This document shows positions 15,853 through 26,700 of a stretch of DNA of 64,000 nt, in pieces. Source of the DNA: Zobellia laminariae (lineage in GTDB: Bacteria > Bacteroidota > Bacteroidia > Flavobacteriales > Flavobacteriaceae); assembly GCF_009725995.1 (NCBI RefSeq), contig NZ_RCNS01000001.1, positions 1,565,024-1,629,023 of the forward strand. The letters run 5' to 3'. The notes beneath the pieces are model-generated. The model had not been told where the DNA came from. It ran no database searches and saw only the letters and a program-made list of their open reading frames with translations. The position numbers were made by a program, and so were the translations under genes. Position 1 is the stretch's first letter. Every line of letters starts with the position of its first letter.

Positions 15853-18327
15853 TTAAAATTCTTGCTTACCGAATTCGCTATCAATAAATTTGGATTTATT
15901 CTTGTTCTTATTGAAATTATAAGAAAGGTTCAACAATACCATATCTACCTCATACACATAATTTGTGGTGGTGAAAAATTCACCTTCACGGTAGGTAGTA
16001 ATCCGTTGTTCATTCGTGTCCAATAACCCCATATCTATATTTTGCCATTGTAAAGTAGCCGTTAAACGGTTATCTAAAAATGCCTTCTTAAAGGTTAGGT
16101 TAGGCGAATAAAAACGCGAATCTTCCCCTTGCGCCGTAACTCTTTCTGAGAGGTAATTAAAGGTAAATTGTAAAGAAGCGGTTTCTGAAAAAGTATAAGT
16201 GCTGTTCGCATTTATAGAATACACAAAGGAGTTGCTGTCTACATCACGCCCGTCATATTCACCATCAATAGAATAGTTATAAAGGTTTGCCCCAATAAAA
16301 TTGGACCAGTTTTCGGTAGCTTTTAGCTGGGTACCTATCTCCAATCCTATTGATTTTGCTTTACCTACGTTAGAGTAGATTCGGTTTAGAATCGTATCGT
16401 TGTAGATTGTGTTTACTCTATTTACCAAGTTTTTGGTATCACGATAGTACGCCGTGGCAAAAACAGAATTTCCACTATCAAAATTTTTACTGATACCCAC
16501 TTCCAACAAGTCTATAAATTCGGGTTTTAGGGTTGGGTCTCCTTGTTCTAAAGTTTCTGAGTGCTCGCGTTCTGGAAAAGGATTCATTTTAAAAGTAGCG
16601 GTACGTTCTACCCTTTTGCTATAGGCCGCTTTTAACTTTGTATTATTCTCAAAAGTATATTGAACCGATGCCGATGGAAACGGTTTTACATAATCGTAAG
16701 CATAGGTAGTATCAATAAGACCTTGCTTGTCACGAAGGTCAAGTTCGCGGTCCATAGCTTCAATACGTACGCCTGCTGCATATTCCCATTTATCCTTAGC
16801 ACCTGTTAGTTGCGCATAACCAGAATGAATACTTCTCTGAAGGTCTACTTCGCTTGAAAATTCTGGAACAAGCTCAAATGCACCACCAGTAGTATCATCT
16901 TTTCTTTCGTAAACAAAATCACCTGTATGGTCTAGGTTTCGGTATTGGTAGCCTGTTTCTAATTGACCAATTGCAAATGGTTTCCAAGCATAATCTAAGG
17001 AGAGGCGAATACCGTTCAGCGGGTTGTTATTAGTATTATATTCTTGTTGGTATATTATGTTTCTATCAGGTTCGCCTAAGTTGTCACTTTCCGTAGGGCC
17101 GCCCAACAATGTGTATTCGTATAAAAATGAAGTTGATAGTTTGGAAGTATTGTCAAAAACATGCGAGTAGTCAAAGCTTCCTAATGCAAAATCGCTTTTT
17201 CTGGTTCTTAAGTTATGATTGTAATACTGAAAGGTATAAAATCGTTCACCCCCAACGGCTGGGGTAATCCCATGGTTATCGTAATACACGATATCGGCTA
17301 GACGGTCTTTTTTTCTTTTCCCCCCGTAAAACGCCAGTGAATAGGAGTTTTTATCATCTGGAGCATAATCAACAGTAAACCGTCCGCTATAATTAATTTC
17401 GTCAAAACTACGCTCGCCGCTAGATGGAAATTGTGTAAGTGTATCGTTTATGATAGTAAAAACATCACCTTCACGTCTTCCTCCAAGGTCATTACGTTGG
17501 TAACTGGCACCCATAGAGATATTCCAATTGCCTTTACGAATATTATAAGTAGCATCTGCACCGTAACGTTGGTGTGCTTTGTCATTACCATAGGTTTCTA
17601 TGGAAGGAAGGCCTCCTTTTATGTTTACTTGGGCAAACGAACCATCCGCAGCACCTTTTTTGGTAATTATGTTCATAATACCTGCTTTACCTTCTGGATC
17701 ATATTTAGCGGAAGGAGCAGTAATGATTTCAACTCGCTCTATGGCATTTGCTGGAAGCTGATTCAGTAGGTTAGAAGCGTCACCTTGAACTGGATTTCCG
17801 TTAAGTAAAACTACAAAACCGGTACTACCGCGAACACTTATTTCTCCTTGACCATCAACACTTACGGATGGTATATTTTTAACCACATCCGTGGCACTAC
17901 CACCAAGACTATTTTGGAATGTTTTCGTATCAAATACCTGTCGGTCTATTTTATTAATGACCGTTGCACGTTGGCCTTTTATTACTACTTCATCAAGCTG
18001 GTTTCCACCAATTGTAAGGTTTATAGTGCCTAGGTCTAGGGCTTTTTTATTTTGTACCGTTATGTCTTTTATGGTTTTGGTTGCGAAACCAATGAAGGAG
18101 GCTTCTAGGTAATATGTGCCATCTTTAATATCCTCAATAGTAAAGAAACCATTAAGGTCTGTAATTACACCGGTAACCAGCTCACCGTTTTCTTGGTTAA
18201 AGATTGCTGCAGTTGCGTACTCTAGAGGATATTCATTGTCTGCGTCCGTTATTTTGCCAGTTATTTGGGCCGCTGCAGATAGCGGAGCCAACGAAATTAA
18301 AAAGATGAATAGATAAGAAAACTTCAT
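15853..18327 (-). CDS. TonB-dependent outer-membrane receptor, OMP_b-brl_3 type
   Basis: An 824-residue outer-membrane protein: signal peptide 1-20 ending AAAQ, a carboxypeptidase-regulatory-like beta domain (about 21-105), a plug domain with NIPSVSVDGQGEISVRG and a VEIITAPSAKYDPEG segment (about 125-225), and a large beta-barrel to a C-terminal phenylalanine. No SusD partner is present, so it is not a polysaccharide-utilisation SusCD pair; metal, siderophore or peptide uptake is possible. It lies 76 bp downstream of an AraC regulator on the same strand. An inverted repeat AGGGTTT (18335-18341) / AAACCCT (18371-18377) in that gap may be regulatory. Confidence 0.88.
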   Translation of the reverse strand: MKFSYLFIFLISLAPLSAAAQITGKITDADNEYPLEYATAAIFNQENGELVTGVITDLNGFFTIEDIKDGTYYLEASFIGFATKTIKDITVQNKKALDLGTINLTIGGNQLDEVVIKGQRATVINKIDRQVFDTKTFQNSLGGSATDVVKNIPSVSVDGQGEISVRGSTGFVVLLNGNPVQGDASNLLNQLPANAIERVEIITAPSAKYDPEGKAGIMNIITKKGAADGSFAQVNIKGGLPSIETYGNDKAHQRYGADATYNIRKGNWNISMGASYQRNDLGGRREGDVFTIINDTLTQFPSSGERSFDEINYSGRFTVDYAPDDKNSYSLAFYGGKRKKDRLADIVYYDNHGITPAVGGERFYTFQYYNHNLRTRKSDFALGSFDYSHVFDNTSKLSTSFLYEYTLLGGPTESDNLGEPDRNIIYQQEYNTNNNPLNGIRLSLDYAWKPFAIGQLETGYQYRNLDHTGDFVYERKDDTTGGAFELVPEFSSEVDLQRSIHSGYAQLTGAKDKWEYAAGVRIEAMDRELDLRDKQGLIDTTYAYDYVKPFPSASVQYTFENNTKLKAAYSKRVERTATFKMNPFPEREHSETLEQGDPTLKPEFIDLLEVGISKNFDSGNSVFATAYYRDTKNLVNRVNTIYNDTILNRIYSNVGKAKSIGLEIGTQLKATENWSNFIGANLYNYSIDGEYDGRDVDSNSFVYSINANSTYTFSETASLQFTFNYLSERVTAQGEDSRFYSPNLTFKKAFLDNRLTATLQWQNIDMGLLDTNEQRITTYREGEFFTTTNYVYEVDMVLLNLSYNFNKNKNKSKFIDSEFGKQEF

Positions 18328-18403
18328 GTTTAACAGGGTTTGGTCTTAATTAGGTGTCGAAATTACGCTTAAACCCTACTGCATTATGGTCTGTTTGAAA
18401 AAA

Positions 18404-19225
18404 TTAAGGTACGATTGCTGCTTTTTTGAAATGTAAAGGGGTTTGACCTTCGTGGCGCTTAAAGTACTTAACAAAGTGAGAAACGTCTGTAAAGTCAAAA
18501 GCGTAGGCAATTTCAGTTACTGACAGATCAGTATATAACAGTAACCGCTTAGTTTCTTTTAAAATATGGTCTGCAATTACGGTTGAGGCTGTTTTCTCAT
18601 GATTTCTTTTGCAGAGTGCATTTAGATTTTGCGAAGTGGTGTTCAGCTTTTGGGCATAATAAGCTACATCATTTTTCAATTTAGTTTGCAGCAATTCCTC
18701 AAAACGTTCTTCCAGATTATTTGCAGATATAGTTTCATCAACCTCTACATAGGTCAATATTTTGGAGAACAAGGCTTTGAGGACCCCTTCTACCAAAATA
18801 TCCCTGCTAGCGCAATTTTCCTTAATTTCTTTGGATGCAATTTCAAAAAGAGACTGAATGCTGGAATCATTAGACGGGTTGATTACCCTTTTGTTCCCCA
18901 GCTGCTTTAGTTGAAGGTTAATATGTTTATCTAAGGTTTTTTCCATAAAACCTTCTTTAATAATAATAACGAATCCTTCGGGAACCGTGTCTATTTCCCA
19001 GTGGTGGACTTCATCCTTTTTGATGATGAATATTACTGGAGGTTCTATGGCGTAACCAGTTTCATCCATATAATGCATTCCACTACCAGCACTAAAATAA
19101 ACCAACTCCATATACTTGTTATGTCGGTGCGGTTTGGTGTAGCGTTTATTGACATCGAACGGCTCGATTTTGATATCCGCAAGGGCAGAAATTTTGGAAT
19201 AGGTTCTAATTTTGGTTCTCGTCAA
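18404..19225 (-). CDS. AraC family transcriptional regulator
   Basis: A 273-residue regulator: N-terminal cupin-like sensor (KPHRHNKYMELVYFSAG at about 31-47) and a C-terminal double helix-turn-helix (about 175-270, ending YFKRHEGQTPLHFKK). The reading frame has no ATG at the N-terminus; the start is taken as TTG 19225, the only good candidate after an upstream in-frame TAA at 19252-19250. It probably controls the receptor gene immediately downstream, an inference from position. Confidence 0.85.
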   Translation of the reverse strand: MTRTKIRTYSKISALADIKIEPFDVNKRYTKPHRHNKYMELVYFSAGSGMHYMDETGYAIEPPVIFIIKKDEVHHWEIDTVPEGFVIIIKEGFMEKTLDKHINLQLKQLGNKRVINPSNDSSIQSLFEIASKEIKENCASRDILVEGVLKALFSKILTYVEVDETISANNLEERFEELLQTKLKNDVAYYAQKLNTTSQNLNALCKRNHEKTASTVIADHILKETKRLLLYTDLSVTEIAYAFDFTDVSHFVKYFKRHEGQTPLHFKKAAIVP

Positions 19226-19460
19226 TTGATATGGTTTTATCAGGATCTCTTACTAGGACTACCGGTGTTCTCAATACATTGTTTTGAGGGTAAAAATTTG
19301 GCTAAATACTAGCTATAAAGATAATAGATTAAAGAACAGTTTAGATGCTACCTACCCTTGGGTATGGCAGTGAATTCTAACACAAAGTGTTTAATTTGTA
19401 GCACTTTGGTGTAAATATCTAAAAGAATGTTAATTTTTTCGTTTAAAACGAGGGCGAAGC

Positions 19461-20561
19461 TTAAAACTCGAATTTCAACTGTACTGTGACTATTTCCTTT
19501 TTTGAGTCTTTTTCTTCCTTTTGGGTATTGAGATTGGCTAGCGAAATACCAAGTAAACGCACAGAGTTTTGTAATTTTTCTTGATACAGAAGTTCTTTTG
19601 CTGTTTCTAAAATAAGGCTCTTGGCAGAGATGAAATAAGCCAAAGTCTTACTTCTGGTGTTCAACGTAAAATCGCTGTATTTAATTTTTAAGGTGACAGT
19701 TTTACCGGCAATATTTGCCTTTTTTAAGCGCTTCTCCAATTCCTCGGCAATATGGTCCAAACGTTCTAACATAAACACTTCACTGCTCAGATTTTCATTG
19801 AACGTTCGCTCTGCTCCCACAGATTTTGGAATACGATGTGGTTTAACCTCGCTGTTATGAATGCCGCGCACCACGTTATAATAGTAACTGCCGCTTTTCC
19901 CAAAATTTTCTTCTAAAAAGGATTCTGTTTTTAGTTTGAGGTCTTTACCGGTAAAGATGCCTAGTTTGTACATTTTCTCCGCAGTAACCTTTCCTACGCC
20001 GTAGAATTTTCGGATTTCAAGGTCTTCTAAGAATTCTAATACTTCTTCAGGGTTAACCGTCTTTTGCCCGTTTGGTTTGTTGATGTCACTGGCAACTTTC
20101 GCAATGAATTTATTTATAGAAATTCCGGCGGATGCATTAAGGCCTGTAGCGTCAAAAATCTTTTGCCGTATCTCCCTAGCTAATAAAGAAGCGGATGGAT
20201 TTCCTTTTTTATTGACCGTGACATCAAGATAGGCTTCGTCCAACGAAAGTGGTTCAACCAAATCTGTATATTCATAGAAAATACCACGTATAATTTTAGA
20301 GATTTCTTTATATCTATCAAAGCGGGCATTTACAAATATCAATTCAGGGCAATTACGCTGTGCCATTATGCTGCTCATGGCACTACGTACACCATATTTT
20401 CTGGCTTCGTAACTTGCTGCTGCTACTACACCTCTTTTTGAACTTCCGCCAACGGCAACCGGCTTTCCATGCAATTCTGGATTATCCAATTGCTCTACAG
20501 ATGCATAAAAGGCGTCCATATCAACATGAATAATTTTTCGCAAAGGAAAATCGTTTGGCAT
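19461..20561 (-). CDS. dinB: DNA polymerase IV (Y family)
   Basis: Error-prone translesion polymerase. The first catalytic aspartate is Asp14 in HVDMDAFYASVEQ, and the second acidic pair lies in LSLDEAYLDVT near residue 110; the helix-hairpin-helix FYGVGKVTAEKM and the little-finger domain follow. At 366 aa it is full length; the C-terminus (VTVQLKFEF) may be the beta-clamp contact. It is divergent from the NAD(P)-binding gene with only 28 bp between the start codons, and its -7 box (TAATTTTG) nearly touches the ATG. Confidence 0.95.
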   Translation of the reverse strand: MPNDFPLRKIIHVDMDAFYASVEQLDNPELHGKPVAVGGSSKRGVVAAASYEARKYGVRSAMSSIMAQRNCPELIFVNARFDRYKEISKIIRGIFYEYTDLVEPLSLDEAYLDVTVNKKGNPSASLLAREIRQKIFDATGLNASAGISINKFIAKVASDINKPNGQKTVNPEEVLEFLEDLEIRKFYGVGKVTAEKMYKLGIFTGKDLKLKTESFLEENFGKSGSYYYNVVRGIHNSEVKPHRIPKSVGAERTFNENLSSEVFMLERLDHIAEELEKRLKKANIAGKTVTLKIKYSDFTLNTRSKTLAYFISAKSLILETAKELLYQEKLQNSVRLLGISLANLNTQKEEKDSKKEIVTVQLKFEF

Positions 20562-20589
20562 ACTGCAAAATTAAGTTATATTTAGTTGG
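20554..20589. promoter_or_regulatory. Compact divergent promoter pair, dinB / NAD(P)-binding protein
   Basis: Minus strand: TAATTTTG at 20573-20566, ending 4 nt before the dinB ATG (20561). Plus strand: TTTG 20554-20557, 19-nt spacer, TATATTTA 20577-20584, ending 5 nt before ATG 20590. Both transcripts would be leaderless or nearly so, and the plus-strand -33 element lies inside the dinB coding sequence. Confidence 0.6.
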
Positions 20590-21264
20590 ATGGAAACACA
20601 AACAAAGACAGCAATAATACTGGGCGCAACGGGTCTTACCGGAGGTATTTTGTTGCAGCTATTACTCGAAGATGACCGTTATGGGAAAATAAAATTGTTC
20701 TCTCGTTCCAGTGTGGGTATATCGCACAAGAAAATAGAAGAGCATTTAGGCGATTTGCTACACCTAGAAAAATTTGAAGAAGACTTTAAAGGCGATGAAC
20801 TTTTTTGCTGCATTGGTACTACCAAGTCAAAAACACCTAATAAAGAGGTGTATAAAAATATAGATTACGGTATTCCCGTAACGGCAGCTAAGCTTTGTGC
20901 TCAAAACGGAATTTCTACCTTTTTAGTAGTTTCTGCAATGGGAGCTAGTGCAAAGAGTAGTGTTTATTATAATCAGGTAAAGGGTGAAATGGAAGATGCT
21001 GTCCTTAATGAAAAAATTAAGAACACCTATATTTTTAGACCTTCATTAATTGGTGGTAAGCGAGAAGAAAAACGTACAGGGGAGCTGTTGTTTAAACAAC
21101 TAATGAAAGTGCTTAATCTTGTTTTGGTTGGGCCACTGGCCAAATACCGCTCTATTGAACCTGACGCAATTGCAAAAGCTATGGTAAAAGTAGCGAATAC
21201 AGGTTACGAGGTGAATAAAATAGAGTCTTATCAAATTAATAAAATAGCAGCGTTAAGTGATTGA
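20590..21264 (+). CDS. NAD(P)-binding Rossmann protein (atypical SDR, HTATIP2/YbjT-like)
   Basis: A 224-residue atypical short-chain dehydrogenase with the glycine-rich GATGLTGG motif near residue 14, a VVSAMGASAKSSVYYNQVKGEME stretch containing the Tyr-x3-Lys-like YNQVK, and a family-typical FRPSLIGG. It belongs to the group of NAD(P)H-binding proteins that includes TIP30; the substrate is unknown. The start codon directly follows a -7 box. Its last 8 bases overlap the CYTH gene. Confidence 0.8.
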   Translation: METQTKTAIILGATGLTGGILLQLLLEDDRYGKIKLFSRSSVGISHKKIEEHLGDLLHLEKFEEDFKGDELFCCIGTTKSKTPNKEVYKNIDYGIPVTAAKLCAQNGISTFLVVSAMGASAKSSVYYNQVKGEMEDAVLNEKIKNTYIFRPSLIGGKREEKRTGELLFKQLMKVLNLVLVGPLAKYRSIEPDAIAKAMVKVANTGYEVNKIESYQINKIAALSD

Positions 21265-21724
21265 AATTGAACGTAAATTCTTGGTCACGTCTAAGGCGTA
21301 TCAAGAGCAGGCCTCATCTAAAGAACGAATTGTTCAGGGGTTTTTAAATACTGATAAAGAGCGAACCGTAAGGGTGCGTATAAAAGACCAATCGGGATTT
21401 TTAACGGTAAAAGGAAAGTCAAACGATGCAGGAACCATCCGATTTGAATGGGAAAAGGAAATTTCGGTTTCCGATGCAGAGCAGCTGTTGCTCATCTGTG
21501 AGCCTGGAATTATAGACAAAGTAAGGTTTAGGGTTCCGTTAGGTTCACACGAATATGAAGTAGATGAATTTCACGGTGAAAATGAAGGGCTGATTGTTGC
21601 CGAAATAGAACTAGAATCTGAAAACCAAGTATTTAAAAAACCATCATGGTTAGGGGAAGAAGTAACTGGTAAGGTGGCTTACTACAACTCGCAATTAAGT
21701 AAAAATCCTTTTAAAAATTGGTAG
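21257..21724 (+). CDS. CYTH domain protein (triphosphate tunnel metalloenzyme)
   Basis: A 155-residue CYTH protein beginning at GTG 21257. The family signature ExExK is at Glu3-Glu5-Lys7, and alternating basic/acidic beta strands (RVRIKD, FLTVKGK, RFEWEKEI, YEVDEFHG, IVAEIELE) form the tunnel. Members hydrolyse inorganic triphosphate or make cAMP; bacterial single-domain enzymes like this are usually triphosphatases. It overlaps the upstream gene by 8 bp and ends 8 bp from the convergent TetR gene with no terminator between. Confidence 0.85.
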   Translation: MIEIERKFLVTSKAYQEQASSKERIVQGFLNTDKERTVRVRIKDQSGFLTVKGKSNDAGTIRFEWEKEISVSDAEQLLLICEPGIIDKVRFRVPLGSHEYEVDEFHGENEGLIVAEIELESENQVFKKPSWLGEEVTGKVAYYNSQLSKNPFKNW

Positions 21725-21732
21725 TTTAGTAG

Positions 21733-22338
21733 CTAGTGTACTTCTAGCATGAAGTTGTTTTTCTTCAGATAATCTTGGGTAGCAATACCGCGTAGATTAT
21801 TAATGACAATATGCTCTAGTAGCTCTTGAACAGAATATTCTTCAAAGAGGTTTTTTGTGGAGAAGAGGATGAGCTCAAGTCGGTTGAGGTATATCTCGCA
21901 GATAAGTTCTACATCAATATCATCTCGTACTTGACCTTTTTCCTTTGCCTTTTGCAGAAGATTTTGAACCAAGGCATAAAGCTCTTTTGACCTGAAATCG
22001 CTTATAGAAACGTAAACATCTGGGTAGTATTTTTTTAAGCCGAATAAAAATGAAGGACTAAAGGATTTAAAAGAATCCAATCCTATTCTATACACGTCAA
22101 TGACGGTAAGAATAGGATTAGATTTTTGTTTTTCAACACTTTCAAGAATTTTAGAACGTAGCTTATTTATAAATGCAACCAAGCTTTCCTGCACAACCTC
22201 TTCTTTGCTTTTGAAATTGTCGTAAATCGTTTTTTTCGAAATACTCATCTCATGTGCCAGGTCATCTAAGGTAAAACGCTTACTTCCGAATTTTATAAAT
22301 TTAGAAAGGGCAAATTCTAAAAACTTGTCTTTATCCAT
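21733..22338 (-). CDS. TetR/AcrR family transcriptional regulator
   Basis: A 201-residue regulator with an N-terminal helix-turn-helix (about 18-58; LDDLAHEMSISKKTIYDNF) and a helical ligand domain. It is the last gene of the RND efflux cluster, 18 bp after the outer-membrane factor, so it is probably co-transcribed with and may repress the pump. A regulator at the 3' end of the operon it controls would give direct feedback. Ligand unknown. Confidence 0.85.
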   Translation of the reverse strand: MDKDKFLEFALSKFIKFGSKRFTLDDLAHEMSISKKTIYDNFKSKEEVVQESLVAFINKLRSKILESVEKQKSNPILTVIDVYRIGLDSFKSFSPSFLFGLKKYYPDVYVSISDFRSKELYALVQNLLQKAKEKGQVRDDIDVELICEIYLNRLELILFSTKNLFEEYSVQELLEHIVINNLRGIATQDYLKKNNFMLEVH

Positions 22339-22356
22339 GATGCGCTCAGAAGGTGT

Positions 22357-23760
22357 TTAATGCCATCCACCACCAAGGGAACGGTACAATTCTACTGTTG
22401 CAGATAATTGTGAAAACTTGTTGTCTACCAAGCTAAGCTCAGCATTCAAAGCATTTTCTCTTGCAGTTAACAAGTCCAAATAGGTTAAGTATCCACTGTT
22501 TAATAATTCTTCTGAATTGGTTTCCGCTCTTTTTAAGGCAACTACTTGTTTAGTCACGTAAGCTTCTTTTTGAACCGAAATATTATAGTCATATAAGGCA
22601 TTTGATACCTCTTGGCCAGCATTTAAAAGCGCTTTTTTAAACATTAACAATGCTTGTTCTTGTTGTGTTTTAGCAACTTCATATGCAGTTCTTATTTTTC
22701 TGCCGTTAAAAATAGGTTGAGTAAGACCACCTACAAGGTTAGCAAAAATAGAACTACTGTCTATCCAATTATCCAATTCCAAACTTTGAAAACCACCTTG
22801 TGCCGATAATGTTATAGAAGGGTAAAAATTACTCTTCGCAACATTAGCAAGCTCAAAGTTGTTCATTAAGTTATATTCCGCTTGCATGATATCAGGTCTG
22901 TTACGTAACAACAGGGCAGGTACACCAAGTGTCATCTCATTAACCAAAGATTGCTCATCTAAAGAACTTCGCACATAGGATTGTGGCTTTTCACCCAAGA
23001 GAATACTCATTGTATTTTCTGTTTGATAGAGCAGATTTTTAAGATCTAACAATTGACTCTGAGCACTATATAATTGCGCTGCAGTTTGATCAACACCAAC
23101 TAGATTTGCTTGTCCCGCATCTTTTAAAGCCTCAATGGTCTCTAAACTTTTTTGACGGTTATCAATAGTTTGTTCGGTAACCGAGATTTGCTTGTCTAGA
23201 GCCAATAACTGGTAGTATGTTGTAGCTATTTGAGCTACCAAATCCGTTTTTACGGCTTGGTGTGCTGCTACAGTCTGCAAGTAACTTGCATCGCTTGCGC
23301 GCTTACTACTTCTTATTTTTCCCCAGATATCCGCTTCCCAAGATACTGTTCCTGAGGCTTCATATTGATTAAAAGGTTGCGTGAAAAAACTTCCGAATTG
23401 TCCGTTTTCACTGGTTCTTGCTGTTCTAGTTGCACTAGCGGCACCACTTAGGGTAGGCAAATAACCTGCTTTACCTTGTTTAACATAAGCCTCTGCAGCC
23501 GCAATGCTCTGAAGAGCAATTCGAATATCTAGGTTGTTGTCCAAACCTCTTTGGATATACGTTTTTAAATGTGAATCTGTAAAAACATCCTTGTAGGAGA
23601 CCGATGCGAACGACACACTATCTTGTGGTAAATTATCGGTTCTATAAAGGTTTTCAGTTTCCACCTCCGGCTGCTCATAGTTTTTAGCTACAAAACACGA
23701 TTGCAGCAAGAGCGGAAGCATGGCCACCAATAAGAATTTATTCATTACTAATTTTTTCAT
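22357..23760 (-). CDS. RND efflux outer-membrane factor, NodT/TolC lipoprotein
   Basis: Outer-membrane channel of a tripartite pump. The start is set at ATG 23760 (467 aa), which begins a clean lipoprotein signal (LLLQSC, acylated Cys22); the longer upstream frame would overlap the permease stop and put a charged stretch before the signal. Two OEP repeats are visible, with the helical coiled regions around AAAEAYVKQGKAGYLPTLSG-type and GYLTYLDLLTARENAL. It follows the permease by 7 bp and is followed by the TetR gene. Confidence 0.9.
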   Translation of the reverse strand: MKKLVMNKFLLVAMLPLLLQSCFVAKNYEQPEVETENLYRTDNLPQDSVSFASVSYKDVFTDSHLKTYIQRGLDNNLDIRIALQSIAAAEAYVKQGKAGYLPTLSGAASATRTARTSENGQFGSFFTQPFNQYEASGTVSWEADIWGKIRSSKRASDASYLQTVAAHQAVKTDLVAQIATTYYQLLALDKQISVTEQTIDNRQKSLETIEALKDAGQANLVGVDQTAAQLYSAQSQLLDLKNLLYQTENTMSILLGEKPQSYVRSSLDEQSLVNEMTLGVPALLLRNRPDIMQAEYNLMNNFELANVAKSNFYPSITLSAQGGFQSLELDNWIDSSSIFANLVGGLTQPIFNGRKIRTAYEVAKTQQEQALLMFKKALLNAGQEVSNALYDYNISVQKEAYVTKQVVALKRAETNSEELLNSGYLTYLDLLTARENALNAELSLVDNKFSQLSATVELYRSLGGGWH

Positions 23761-23767
23761 GATTTCT

Positions 23768-26700
23768 TTAGTTCTTTGATTCTTCAATAGTTTCTTGCGG
23801 CGCACCGGTTATACGCTCTTGCATGGTCTGGAAAATAACGTATAGGGCGGGTATAACAAACACACCGAATATGGTACCTATTAACATACCACCAACTGCA
23901 CTCATACCAATAGATCGGTTACCAACAGCACCAATTCCTGAAGACAATGCCAATGGCATTAAACCAAGGATAAAGGCAAATGAGGTCATTAAAATTGGTC
24001 TAAGTCTTGCTTTAGCTCCATCAATGGCAGATTCAATTATAGACATACCGTGTTTTCTTCGCTGCAATGCAAACTCTACAATAAGAATGGCATTTTTAGA
24101 AAGTAGACCAATAAGCATGATTAATGCAATCTGAAAATAGATGTTGTTTTCAAGGCCAGCCATACTCACAAAACCAATTGCTCCTGCAATACCAACGGGT
24201 AGCGACAATAGAATTGAAAATGGTAAAATATACGATTCATACTGAGCACTTAATAGGAAGTACACAAATACCAAACTCAATATAAAAATGATGATGGTTT
24301 GGCTACCTGCGCTATTCTCCTCTTTTGTAAGCCCTGAATACTCATAAGTGTAATTATTAGGCAATACTTGAGCAGTAACCTCTTCAATTGCCTTTATGGC
24401 ATCACCTGTAGAATAACCAGGGTTCATGGCTCCGTTAATTTTTACAGAACTTAATAGGTTAAATCTACTTACCACTTCAGGACCATAAATTTTCTTCAAC
24501 GATACAAATTGAGATACGGCAACCGACTCACCACTTGCATTCGTTACGAAAATGTGGTTCAATGAGTTTTCATCTGCTCTATCTTCTGGTTTAGCTTGGA
24601 TCATTACACGATACTGCTTACCAAACTTGTTAAAGTCGGTCGTATATAATCCACCATAATATCCCTGCATGGCGCTAAACACATCTGTTACCGCTAAACC
24701 TGCCATTTTAGTTTTCTCAACATCAACTTCTAATTCATATTGAGGGAAATTGGCATTGAAGTTCGTAATGGCATATTGAACTTCTGGTCTTGCATTAATT
24801 GCAGCCAAGAATTCATTGGTTACTTTGTTTACGGTCTGCCAATCATCTGCATCTTTACTCTGTAGGTTCATTTCAAAACCAGTTGAGTTACCAAAACCAC
24901 GCACACTTGGTGGGGTAAAGAAGAATATTTTGGCATCTTTTAAGCCAGCTGTTTTTGCGAACAAGCTTCCTACTACGGCCTTAACAGATTCCGCATCACC
25001 TTCTCGTTCGCCCCAATCTTTAAGACGAAGTACCGAGAAAGCATATGAACCACCATTAACACTATTCAAAATACTAAATCCTGTAATGTTCATCCTGGCC
25101 TTTATGATATCCATAGATTGATAAATAGAATCTAGTTTTTTAACGGTTTTTTGCGTTTGCTCCAAAGTGGTCCCAGGAGGCATGGTAACATCCGCAAACA
25201 CAATGGCTTTATCTTCATTTGGTATAAAACCAGTTGGTGTAGATTGAAATAACATGTATGCTATAACTCCAAACACTACAAGAGATAAACCTGTTACCCA
25301 TTTTCTTTTGATAATGAATTTTACTGAGCCAACATATTTGTCGGTTATTGCATTAAAGCCCGTATTAAAGGCTGAAAAGAAACGCTTTGAAAATCCTTTT
25401 TTCTTTTCTTCGGATGTATCATGAGGCTTCAATAAAAGTGCAGCCAAGGCCGGACTCAATGTTAAAGCGTTTACCGCAGAAATAAGAATGGCAATAGCCA
25501 ATGTTATACCGAACTGTTGGTAAAACACACCTGAAGACCCACTAATGAACGATACCGGGATAAATACAGCGGACATTACCAAAGTAATAGAGATTATGGC
25601 ACCTGAAATCTCGGTCATTGCAGATTTGGTAGCTAATTTGGCATTGGTGGCGCCTTCCTCCATTTTGGCGTGCACCGCCTCGACCACCACAATGGCATCA
25701 TCCACCACAATACCAATGGCCAGAATCATTGCGAACAAAGTCAACATGTTAATGGAAAACCCAAAGAGCGATAAAAAGAAGAACGTACCAATAATCGCCA
25801 CCGGAACGGCAATAGCGGGTATTAACGTAGATCTAAAATCCTGTAGGAATATGAAAACCACTAAGAAAACCAATAAAAAGGCTTCTATTAAGGTTTGTAC
25901 AACATGTTCTATAGATGCACTTAAGAAATCTTTAGTGTTATAAGGAATTACATAATCCAGTCCTTTAGGGAAATCTTGACTACTTTCATCTAGTATAGTC
26001 TGAATCTCGTCAATAATAGCATTTGCATTAGATCCTGAAGTTTGAAAAATACCAACAGCGGTACCGGGTTTACCCATACCTTCGTTCTTGGTACCATAGT
26101 TAAAAGCACCTAATTCAATTTCAGCAACATCTTTAAGTCTTAAAAACTGACCATTTTCCTGCGCTCTAATAATGATGTTTTCGTATTCAGCTTCATTAGA
26201 AAGACGACCTTTATACTTTAATACATATTCATAAACACCATCGGCATTTTCACCAATTTTACCAGTAGCAGCTTCTAAGTTTTGTTCATTAAGTGCATTT
26301 TGTATGTCTGATGGCATCAGTTTATAAGCGGCCATCTTTTCAGGATTTAACCATATACGCATGGAGTAATCCTTAGAACCAAAAACAGTAACGTTACCAA
26401 CACCTTCTATACGTTGTAATTTGGGTACGATGTTAATTCTGGCGTAGTTCTCTACGAAAGTTGCATCATATTCATCATTATCCGAGAAAAGAGAGAAGAA
26501 TAACAATGCACTAGTTTGAGACTTTTGAGTTATAACACCGGTCTGTACAACTGCTTGTGGCAACACACTATTTGCTCTGGCAACCCTGTTCTGAACGTTT
26601 ACCGCGGCAATGTCAGGGTCAGTACCCAATTTAAAAAATACGTTTATGGTTGCAGCACCGTCATTACTTGCGTTAGAAGTCATGTATAACATGTCTTCAA

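Noticed and set aside
19353..19364. TACCC-TT-GGGTA palindrome between the AraC and dinB genes
   Set aside because: It is too short and not placed on a recognisable promoter.
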